Shown piece after piece: positions 35,042 through 47,000 of a stretch of DNA of 64,000 nucleotides. Origin of the DNA: Klebsormidium nitens (lineage: Eukaryota > Streptophyta > Klebsormidiophyceae > Klebsormidiales > Klebsormidiaceae); NCBI GenBank assembly GCA_000708835.1, contig DF237283.1:37332-101331 (forward strand). Reading direction: 5' to 3'. Within the stretch, counting starts at the first letter, position 1; each line of letters opens with the position of its first letter. A model generated the notes under the pieces. It searched no databases. It was not told the DNA's origin and saw only the letters and a list, made by a program, of their open reading frames with translations. The position numbers were made by a program, and so were the translations under genes.

Positions 35042-38000
35042 CTATTCCGGTCCCACACTTGCGGTCGACTTCTTGTCCTCAATTTCGTCCAAGTCCTCCT
35101 CCTCTGGCTTCTTTCCGGCCTGCTCTTTCCAGTGGGCTATTTGCTTCTTTAACCGCAGGATCTCCTTCGATTCGATGTTTTTGGTGGCAGTGTTGATAAT
35201 CGAGCGCACGCGGGTTGCGTAGATGAGCGAGTTGTGCGTTTCGTCCACGTTCGTATCGGCGGGGGACGCGTTCACAAACATCAGCGTCTTGGCGTTTCCT
35301 CCTGCATCACGAGATCGCCATACGCTTTATGTTCCCAAAGAATATCCAGGAGGTATATGAGGCACATATGATGTCCTTAGATGCCACACGGGATTTAACG
35401 ACTCTAGTTGTACTAGTGCCTTACTCTACATGGGCAGCCGGACGTTATTGGAACTATTTGCAAACACTCATACGCTGGCACCAACTCTCACAGGTCAAGA
35501 GAAGCTGTGCGCCGTTCAACTCCACAGGGGGTTTGCTGCGCTTTCCAATCAACCGCCACAATCTCCACATTTGGCAGACTGCAAAGAATATTGACGCAAT
35601 GTGGAAGCAACAACGGAATGAATCCAAGGGCGAAGAACTGGTTATGAAGCAATTGCGGCTCACCTAGCGAGTCGCTCATGAGCATGGTGAGCTTGTGGTT
35701 GCGGTACGGGATGTGCGCCTCCTCCGTGGCGAGCGCCGAGATGACGTCACCGAGCGCTGACAGCGACTTGTTGATGGACTGGGCCTCCTGCGACACGGAA
35801 CGCACCACATGTTAGTGACGTCACGTGTTTACGAGCTTCTTTCGCCTCAGACCCATCCGCTCTATTGATTATCTTGTCCTGCGACGGACCTCGTAGGACT
35901 GAACGGGTTCGGATAAAGGCGGGGAAAGTACGGAGAACTATAAGCATCCCAATCAGGCACCATTCTGTGACGCAAGAAGCTCCAACCTTTCCCAAGCCCA
36001 CCTTCCGCTTCTGCTCCAATCGCAATACCCTCTCAGCGACAAAGCCCGCACCGGTTGGCATAGCCACAATCGCTCAGTAACATAAGCTGACCATAATCCC
36101 AAACGCCCGAGGACCTGAGACCTACGGTTAGTAATCCCAAGACAGTGACCTGGAACAAAACCCAACCTTGAGGTGCTCCCCGATGGACCCTGATCTTTTT
36201 ACCCGCTCCGAACCCAACAGGTCCACAAACCCAGCCTTGATATGCCACGGATCGGTCAGATTCCTTTCTTAATAAGATCCCCGAACCCAGAAAACCCAAA
36301 GTCCAGATCACAAACCAGCTGATCTGCTGACTTTTCTTGAGTTGCTCCCCCGTTGACCCAGACCTCTTCACCCGCTCCGACCCCGCCAGAACCACAAAGC
36401 CAGCCTTGATTTACCTTGGATCAGTCAGACCCAAAACTGAAACAACAAGTCCAGCTTAACGAAACCCACCTTGAGCTGCTCTCCCGTCGACCCCGATTTT
36501 TTCACCCGCTCCGACCCTGCCAAATCCACAAAGCTCAGCTTCCCCTTCACGAGCGCCTGCGTCTGCAGATTCGTGCTCTCGATGATAATCGACAGCACGA
36601 GGTGCGACCGTGAGCTCTCCGTGTTCATCTGCGTCCCCGCGATGTGGCGCTTCTCCTGGCCGCGTTTCACCGTCGCCTCTAGTTCCTCGATCGACGCGAC
36701 GGAAACTAGGGTGGCGCCCTCGACGACCACCATGCCCTTGGCGTCCTTCTTGATCTCCAGCTTCTTGGGCTCCTTGGGGGCCTTCTTCGGCAGCAGCAGG
36801 TCTTGCAAGTTGTCCTGTAAACGTAGTGTAGTGCGTCGGGATTCATGTTCAGAGTTCAGAGCTTTTCAGGCTCTTGCTTTCTTGAAACCAGGTTTTGGTC
36901 CTATATCAGGTAGCGTGGCTTCCCAGGGGCATTCGTGGGCAGGAGCAAATCGTGTAATTTGTCTGAAGAGAGAAAAGTGAACGATATCAGCACAAGGTGC
37001 GCGGGAAAGCTGAGATTATGCAATCGTGAGGATCCCGAAGAGCCATGAATTTGAGGGTTTGGGGGTCTCGAGAAACGTTATAGATTTCTTGGGCTCCTTG
37101 AAGGCCTTCTTGGGCAGCAGCAAGTCTGGTAGATATTTGTCCTGTAGTAAGATTCAAACTTCGCATATCAGTCTTCGAGCTTCAAAGAACATCTATTCGA
37201 TGGACAACCAATCCGTCGGACATTAGTGTGTCGTTTAAGCTTCATTTAGTTCGTCCAAGCTCCTTGGGAGCCTTCAGGGGCAGCAGCAGGAAAGATTCGT
37301 CGAGGAAACGGATTTGAGTGGATGCCGCAATCTTCAACTTTTCTGCGCTAACGCTGGAGCCAAACTCGCAACGTTGACCTCAGTCGTAATCGACGAGCCA
37401 AGACGTCACGGCCGGCTCAACGAGTGCAAAAAGCACTTTGGAGAAAAGTGCTTGAAGGGACTCTTCAAAAACTCGAGAACGATCACTGTTACACTGAGCG
37501 AGAGTGAATTGTTGATATCTTTCGACTTGGGATCTCACCTGGTACAACTCCAGCATGTACACCTTGAGTGCAAACGAGTACTTGTTCCCGTCGCGCTGCA
37601 TAATCTCAAACAGCTCGCGCATCGCGCGCGGCGTCAGGCCGGGGTTCTCGGGCGTGCCGTAGATCGTGAACGTCTTGCCGCTGCCCGTCTGGCCATAGGC
37701 GAAGATGCACACGTTGTACCCGTCCACCGCACTCTGGATCAAGTACTGCAAAAGGAGAGGTCCTCAAGATTTAGAAACCTGCTTTGTAGCTTGAAACGAA
37801 CGAACTGTCTTCTGCAGATCGGGATTCGATAGAGTGAACGTCTTGCCGCTGCCCGTCTGGCCGTAGGCGAAGGTGCCCACGTTGTACCCGTCCACCGTAC
37901 TCTGGATCAGATACTGCAAAGGAAGGGACGTTTAGGGTTTGAGGCCCGGGGTTTCAAGCAGGTTAAGGAAGGGTTACAGATCGGTTCTAATTTGTTTCCA

Positions 38001-41000
38001 GTTGTTCAAGTTTGAACTCTTGAACGGCTTCCCGCCCGTCTGGCCGTAAGCAAAGACGGGCACGAATGTATCCACCGCACTTTGAACAATACTGCAAGGA
38101 GAGGTTTTAACTTTTTTCTCGAGATGAAAACAAGTTGCAAAAAGGCAACAGAATTTCAGTCTAGTCATTCTGGACTCGAGTTCTAAGACTGTGTGTACAA
38201 TTGTCGAAGCCCATCTCGGACCCCGCGAGTGCGGATCCCACACAGGACGAAGGACACAGCATGAGTGACAAAGTACGTCACTCTGACGTCACAATGAACC
38301 CAGCGCCCTCGTGCCTTTTGTCCTTCGAACCTGGGCCCGCTGCCAACAGTCACAGAAGCAACCGACCCCAAGAAACACTCTATGACGAGTGGGCGCCAAT
38401 GATGGACATTACCAATAGTCAGGATGACGTCAGCAAAACCGCCCCCAACCTCGGCGTCCTCAATGACTAGTACCAGCAGTGTCAGCAGCGAAAGAGGGGA
38501 GACGCTCACAACAAGCAGATAGCGACTGACACAACCTTCCAGAACGATGTAACGAGGAAGTCATCAGTCTAACATCAGCAGATCCGCCGCCCACCTTGGT
38601 GTCCTCGAAGACCGCGTCCTGCGTGGCGGCGTCGGTGAACACGTGGTCGAACTGGTGCTGCTTCGGCTTGTCGTCCTTCCACGGGTGCTCCACCGTGAAC
38701 TCGTCGGGAGCCGTGACGACCATCTTCTGGTCTTCCGCCGACTCCTTTCCGCTCAGCGGGCGGAACCGGCAGAACACGCGGATCTTGCCCTTCATGTCTG
38801 CAGAGGAAATGAAGTTGGTGAGGATAAAACATGCGGGTCTTGCCTTTCATGTCTGCAGGAGAACAAGAAAATTGAGAGTCCTGTGTGAACCGGTCGGGCA
38901 ACAAAACCGAAGACTTCGGGTCTTCTGCTGACTATGTTACGCTCGACAGACGGAATCGACAGAACACGCGGATATTGCCCGTCATGTCTGCAGGAGAACG
39001 AGAATGGTGAGAGTTTTGTGGATTCGTCGGAAAGCCTTTACTAGATTAGTCCGTTCTGGTCTTCGGCCAACTCAGACCGATCAAGAAGTCGTTCTGAAAG
39101 GAGGCTTTGTGCGTCAGGATTTGTCACTGTGCTTGATCTTGGCATCATTGGTCTGCTCTGCGCAGATGTGCACATGTGTCTCAAAGCTCGTAACTTTCGC
39201 AACTGGCCAAAAGAGCGGGTGCCAGCTGCTAGACGCATAGATAAAGCTCAGGACCACGCTGCCCGCTAATGATCTTAAAGTAACGTACATTGCCCTTCCA
39301 TTCTCAGATCCAGAGTGGGACGACCACCGCCAGTGCTGACAGAAACACTGACCAATGGGAAGCTCAAGCGCAATAGCATTGGAGACGGGCCACCAACGCA
39401 AGACGGGCGCTGCAATCGGTCTCATCGAAAGTATTCTACGATTCACCACATCGTTTCTTGTAAAGGAATCGTTGTGAACACCGCTGGTGCCAGCTGCTAA
39501 AGAGGGGTCGAGTGGGACGCAGAGCCGATGACGAAGCACGGCACAATGCTGACCTTCAATCTGGTTGAAGTACTTTTTCCGCAGCACCTGCTCGTCCCGG
39601 TAGAGCCCCTCGAGCTGCGTCAGCCGCTCCGCCTGGCCCTTCAGCAGCATCGCCGTCTGCTCGTTCTTCCGGTCCACGTCCTGAAAAAGCAAGCGGACAA
39701 TCCACTTTCTTCGAGAAGTATAGCTGGTGACGATAGCAGCTGATGTGGAAGTGGTTACTTTGTTGCTCGTTCTGAAGACGAGAAGTCAATCCACTTCCGA
39801 GAGTGATCTTGGTGGAACGACTCAGTTGGGGTTGGCAAGAGAAGGGACGTGTCGTAGTCTGCTGTTTCCACTCGTGGAATGCTAGGCAGAAACTCAAGAC
39901 AAAACAAGCGGAGGCTACTAGAACGCGTAGATCTCGTTCAAAGGGGGGCTTCCTGATCGCACATTGAAACGAGTTTGTTCAGTCTGGAGGAGGCAAAAGG
40001 GTGACAGATCGAGGGTTACCGGTTACCGGGGCTTAATGTCAACCGTTTCCTTCATTCTCACTGCCCTCGAACGTTAACCTCCTCCGTTCCGATCCCTTCA
40101 AAAGACATAACGGACCACTTATTGGTTAGAAGGAAAAACGAGATTTTCCACCTCCCTTCACCTCGCGCAGGTCGTCCAGTACCTTGCTTTCCCGCCATTG
40201 CCGACGAAAGGGCAAAAGATGCAACAAGGTACTCACTTGCAACTTCAGACTCTGTAAATAGCAATCTCAACAATCAAAACAACCAGCAAATACATACCAA
40301 AACCCACCTCCTCCATTTCCCGCAGCTCGTCCACTTCCTTGGCGTCGCAGATTTTTTTTGAGAGAACTCGGAATGGCAGACTTCAAGATCAATGCAGAAA
40401 GCCGCGACGATAGCTTGAAAAAACAGTAGAAACTTAACATAGGAAAATCCAAACTCACCTCCTTCATCTCCCGCAGCTCGTCCAGTTCCTTGATGTCGTT
40501 GGCCATCGCGTCGATCTCGGCCATGCGCCCCGCGAGCTGCGTCTCGAGCGCCGCCACCGCCTGCGCCTGCTCTGCCAGCTTGCGCTCCGCAACGGCCAGC
40601 CGCTCGCGCAACTCATCACGCTCCGCCAAATACTTCGTCTCCAGCGCCTTGCTCTGCGAAAAGGAAGAACACTATCAGGGAAGAGTTTTCTTGGAGACTG
40701 TGGTTCTGTTGCGTTGCTTGCTCAATACATCCGCTTTTTTAGGGCCTTCATTGATATCGATACTTGAGCCCTGCAGGTCGTCGCGCTCTGCCAAGCACTT
40801 CGTCTCCGGCGTCTTGCTCTGTGGATAAGACTTTCCGTCTGTGTTGCAAGTCTTCGTTTTCAACTATGCCTTTCAATACAACCTTCTGCTGTCGTTGTCG
40901 CCATGGAATGCGTATTCCAAATGTTATGCTCCGACGAGTACGTTGTATTACAGCCTCCCTTTGCCGCAGAAGATGGCCGAATCAATTTTATTTGAAGTGA

Positions 41001-44000
41001 ATTTGCTCAAAACAGTCTGCAAACCCTGCTTGAACTCGTTTCCAACGGGCGGGATTTGGAACAATACTTCCCAGTACTGGAACGCAAAGCTCAATCGTTT
41101 TCGACTTCCCCAATATCAACGGTTCCAACCTCCTAATTTCAAGCTCGCTTTGCAACAAGCGGCAAAGAGTAGAAATATCCAACCACTCACCCCCTCTACT
41201 TTTGACTTTTCAAGCCGCGCCAGCTTTTGTTCCGCCAGTTGCTTCGCTTGCGACGTCTTCTTGTTCGCTGCGTCCATCGTCCGAATCTCCTCGTCCTTCT
41301 TTCGTATGTCCGTCTTCAGGTCTTTCATCTGCGAGCACGAGACTGCACTGTCAGAAAATCTCTCAGAAGCAACGCGCCCAAGCAAGAGCGTTGATGCCTT
41401 TGGAATGCTTGACCCGGCTGCGAAGCAAACGGGACGGCAGCCTATTCCACTTTCTAAAGTAACGCCCCCAAAAAAAGGCTTCATTTTTGAGGTCCACAGG
41501 CCACTTTGCAAACCAAACCCCTCTCCCTGCCCTTCCGTCTAAGCAAAGTGTAATCACGGGACTTGAAACCTGCTGATTGAATGACGTCTGCCTTTAAAGA
41601 AGATCCTTCAAGGCGGGCAGCAGGAACCGCCCTCACAAACCCAATCGCTGTCTCCTGAAAGACTCTTCACTCTTCTGAACCGCAAAACTCGCCAGCGACT
41701 CTTCCTCGTACCTGACAATCCTTTCTTCTCTTGGGCAAGGTGTCTCGAGTACGCCTTCAAACATGCGACTTGATCAATTTCCAACCAGAAGGATCAGGGC
41801 GCCCGGCTTGGTCGAAAGCAAGCAGCCTCCGGCGCGTTTTACGAGCAAACGGTGAGGGGTTTTCTTTCTTGCATAAAGACGCACACTCCCTTTTCTAAAA
41901 TAGAAAGAGTAAGGAGAAGCGGGGTCTTACCTGCGTCTCCAGCGCCCGGACTTTTGCCACGTAGTCCGCCCCCGCGGGCGAGTCCCGCTTGATGCTCGCG
42001 CGCATCAGCCGGTCCGCCGCCGCGCCCTTTTTGGCCTTTTCCGGAGTGCTCTCCGGCGTGGCTGCCGTCGGCTCGCGCGGAACGACGGAATCCGCTTCCG
42101 TTATGAGTTCCGTGGAGACGCCGGAAGGAGGGGCGGAAGCGAGCGCGGCCGCGACCTTAGCCTCGGCGGCGAGGGCTGCTGCGTTGGCCGCCTGTTGGGA
42201 ATGAGAGTATTTTGCTAAGAAATATTTCGAGTGTCTGGAAGAAAAGGACGAACCTCGTTCAGAACCAGCGGCTGTCGTCGATAAGGTTGACGAGTTGACA
42301 ATCTGCCAGCATGCGAAGACTCCGCAGAGAGAAAATTTCTGGGACTGTCTGGCCTAAAACCTCGGAAGGCACCAATTCAAACCCCATAGGCCAAGTACAG
42401 AGAGCCGCCGACGATCGAGTCTGCTCGGCTTTGTTCCCGCTTTTTCCTGAGCACCTAGCGCTCCTGAAACGAAGTGTAAGAAGCCTAATCTGCTAAAACC
42501 CACCTGGATCTGGTTATCCTTCTCCTCGATCGCCTTCCTCAGCGAGTCTCGCTCTTTCTCCAGCTCCGCGTGCGTCGACTCCTCCGCACTCAATTGGTCT
42601 CGCAGGTCCTCCCACTGCTCCGTCACCCGCCGCAACTGCGCCTCCAGCGTGCCCCGCTCCGTCTCCAACTAGAACGGGAACAAAAGTCGTGAGTGTTAAG
42701 CAGAGAATGCAGAGAGCTTTCACGAAGTTGTACTGAAGTACTATGTTCCTTGGCGATCCGAGCTACCTCTCTTGCGAAGCGCCGCAATTGTGCTTCCAAT
42801 GTGTCGCGCTCCACCTCAAACCAGAACGAAAACAAAGGTCGTGGGTGTTCGTACTTCCACCATGCCCTCCCGTTTTGCGAATCAGATGAAAGCCATTGAG
42901 CAAGCGAAGTATCAAGCAAGGCCCCCGTAACCAAAGGAGCTCGAAAAGGAGAGGCAAGCAATAGCGATACCAACACGCTTCCACGTCGCACCTGTAGTTT
43001 CTAAACCACATGCTCCAAACCCGAAAATCGTCCTCCAGATTCCCCAAAGAAAAAGCACTCCCCCCTCTCAATACCTGAACAGCCTCCCAACTAACCAGAA
43101 ATCATTCCTATCCTTTCCGTCACTCACCGAGCAGATCTTGGCGTCCTTTGCCACCACGTGGTCCATCATCTCCTGGATCTGCTTCTCGTACATCTCATTC
43201 GCGCGCGGGGTCGCCGTCACCGGCGCCCCCTCGTCCGCAACCTTTGCACCCCCCGCCCGCGCGGCGGCAGCGGATTCCATGGCATCCGGAGCTGGCGGAC
43301 CGCCCGCCTGCGCTGCCCGGGTTCTTGCATACCTGCAACAGGGGGTTACGTTCAGTATCCACGTTTGATTCTTTTCTCCTAGAGGCAAACCCTTGTAAAG
43401 GGTGTGCGTTTGTTAAACCAGATTGAGTTGAGTTTGCTGAGAACGACTCAATGTGGAGCGCCCGCCTGCGACGCCCGGGTCCTTGCATATTTGCAAAAAA
43501 GATGGTAACGTTTGCAGAAGCCTTTCGTCTTCTTTCCAGTAGACGACTCTATTAGGGCGTGGGTCCAAAAGGACCGACTTTTATGAACTTTCGTTCACAA
43601 CTACACCAAGCGGAGTGTCCGCCTACGCTGCCCGGGTCCTTGCATACCTGCAAGGGCGTCTGAATATAAAAGCACATAATTCCGTTAAGGTTGCTAAGAA
43701 GGTCGGCAAGGGAAGCGCCCGCCTGCGCTTCCTGGGTCCTTGCATACCCGTAGGGGGATTTTGTGTGTTTGAGCGCTTTGTTAGTCGAAAGATGCGAAAG
43801 TACGTGGGGGAGTGTGAAACACTGTGGGGGTCTTCATCCGTTGGGTTTGCTAAGAAGGACGCAGAATCAAATTCGAGCGAGGCTGCAAACAAAAGATACG
43901 ACTTGGAAGCCCTTCTAAAGTGAACAAGCTCCATGATGCTCCAAGCGCTTACCTGCGCAGCATGACGTCATTGATGTGCGTCTGCAGCGCGACGCAGATG

Positions 44001-47000
44001 TCCTCCCCTTGCTTCGTCTCGAACTGGAAGATATGCAAGATTCCCGCGACCCGCATCTTGAAGAACACTGCTGTGCTGCTGCTCCCGAACTGCATGATGT
44101 CGCGCAGCTCCGCCGAGTGGAGGTACTCCTTCGGGACCGGCCGGAAGAAGTGCACCTGTAGAAAACAGGGCCTTCAGGTTTGGGTCTTGCAAAGGCTGAA
44201 CCAAGAGGCCTCGCATTGAGATGAGTGGCGCTTGAGCTGCGAAGTGTCACGAGATTCGCTCAGTAGAGGTACTCTTTTTGAACCGGCCTGAAAATGTGCG
44301 CATGCGGAGAAGACGGGGTACCAACTCTCAGGTTGCAAAGGGCTTGGAAGAAGGACCTATTGGTAGTTGCGTCAATTCTATGTCCGCAGTACTGCCGAGT
44401 GGAGGTACTATACTGACCGGAAGAACAGTGTCTATGGTTTGACTCTTCTCAGAGAGAAGTCAACATTAAAGGAAGTAGGAAACACAAGAGATGCTTCCAA
44501 CCATCAGACGTGGTGCTTCGACAGTTGACCATCCTGTCCAGACGTTTTCACCAACACATGCGCTTAGCTGACAGCTCTACTCCGTTGTCAAACACTTCGC
44601 TTTCTATCTTCGACGGTCACTTTGCATTCTATCTTCGACGGAGAATCGTGTATACCTACAAGGAAGACGGTCAACGAACGTACAAACGAAGAATGAGAGG
44701 GAGTCCCTTGGAAGCAACCCACCAAACCCTGAAAAGTAGTCAGGTACAGAAAAGCACCGACCGCTGGGTCGAAATGCAAGCCCGAAAGCTCTAGCGTTCC
44801 CCAAAACTGAGCACTCACCCCCCGCTTGTTGATCCCCAGAATGAGCTTTCCCGGAAGCAGTCCAATGGGGTCCTCTATCCGCTTCACGTTGAAGAAGACC
44901 GAGTTTCCGTACGGTAGAGCGCGCAGGATGCGTAGGAACTGCTGGCGAGCGTCGTCCTTGCCAAGATGGATCTGCAAGGGAAGATTACGCCTCCACTTAG
45001 CTGCCTTTCAGTTTCGGCTGGCTTTGGTTCCTTCTTGCGACAGATTTCCCAGCTGCTTGGTAGTCCAGCAACTCGTTTTGAGTATGGAGCCGATCCGTAG
45101 ACTGACGAGAAATAACAGCCGCGCTCATCCTTGCCAAGGTACTTCGCACAGAGAAGCAAGTACGGGGCCTGTCACAAACCCTAGGTTTGAAGATCACTGA
45201 TCTATCCTTTCAGCCAGTCTAATAAAGGGTCTTTGTCTTTTTCCAAAGGAGGCCTCCTCAAAGCGTAAGGCTTACCATCCCCTTGAATCGAGTCAGCACG
45301 TCAGTCTCCCACTCCTTCTTGGGCCGGGTCAGGAGCACCTGGCGAGGTAGACACCGGTCGACCATCAAGCCCCAGTCCCTGCAGGAGTCCAATCCGTAGT
45401 GTCAAGTCTCGCTGCTTGTATATCTTGGGCGGAAATAAGCGGTTCGAAGCATGTAGCTCGAGACTACGGCCTATGGAAATACGTCTTGGAGAGGGATGAA
45501 GAAGGGCACACAGGTAAGGAAAAACTACCCCGCTTGTTGGCAAACTGTTGAACTATAATGTTTTGTGCGCTTGGAACTCTAAGCTCAAGCTTCACATCAG
45601 AAAAAGTGAGCCGGTGTGCCGAAACGTGTGCTGAATCATGGGGAAAGCTCGTAAAAGTCCGGCCAGTCGCAGAATGCAAAAAACCCAGCAAAAGGAGATC
45701 AACGTACATACGGTCAACACAAGAGAGCAAGCAACATTTGTCGAAGAAGCGAGCGGACGAAGGTGTAGGAGCTGACCATGAGGACTCGGGGTTGGGGTGC
45801 GGGCCCATCTCCGCAAGGATCTGAAGCGCTGACAGTTGTGCGGCGTCCTCCCGCCCCACCGGATAATTGCCAAGCAGGTAGTCGTGCTGGGCCTGGAGAA
45901 ATCAAAGGTATACACAATTAGGGTTTTCGTATTCTAGGGTTTTTGAGGTTTCAAAAAGAGGGAAAGAACGGGTTTGTCTCCACATACGGAGCAGGCAGTA
46001 AGGCTGGGCTTGGAGAAGGCAGGAGCTTTCGGGTTCAAGCTTGAAGCTTGCTGGGAGTTCTATTAAGGTCCGTTTACTCTCAGATTTCTCGTAGACTCTT
46101 GTATAGTTCATCATTAGTACGTCGTCGTTGATCGCCGGAAACCCGCATCAAACCGTTTTGAAGACGTCTCGACTGGGCCACAAAGGGACTGACGAGCATC
46201 GCCTTCTTAAAACGCGTCTTTCTTCCTATGAGTGAAGGGTAGCAATTCAGCACGATCCTCTCAACTCCTTTCAAGCAGCACCCTCGGACGCACCACATAA
46301 GGCCACGTGTCTCACCTGGACGAACGACAGCTGGACGAAGACGGAGTCCGTGATCGCCTCATCCGTTTCCCGAAACAGCCGCTTCTTGAACACCAGCTTG
46401 CACTGGATCATCTCCCCGCCTTTCGACTTCTCTTTGGCTGCCCGGAACTCAGCAACCAGGTCACCGACGTACTTGTTCTCGTCCAGGCAAATGTGCTCGT
46501 CTGCGGAAATACGCTTCAGTCTTCAGTCTCAGATGGTGGAATTTGATACCGGGCCGATGCTGACGAAAACCGCCTATTGCTGATAAGCTTTGAAGGAGCT
46601 GGCTGACGGGTTGGCCAGTTCCGCACATCTCTCGGGAAAACCTCACATTCTAGAAAACTTCGAAGCAAAAACGACGACGTCGAGTGCCACCTTTCAATCA
46701 AGCAGCGTGTTTCTGAAGATAAGAGTCTTTTTCCAAGATCGTTGTTATGAGAATCACGTGAGCATCTCAACGGGAGGCACTTCAGACGCGCGACAGCTTT
46801 GGCATTAAAAGCCATCTCATCCCACAACACAGACAGCAGCTATTGCTCGGAGGAAGGCTACGAACGGACCAGTCTTGCCGCTCAGAGTGAGGGGCACTGC
46901 CCCCTTCCCGGCTGCAATCACGTTGCGGGACTTGAAGAGCGAACAGGACAGAACACAGCTTCCAGAGCGCACAAACGGTGCCTCATTAGCAACATTTGTG

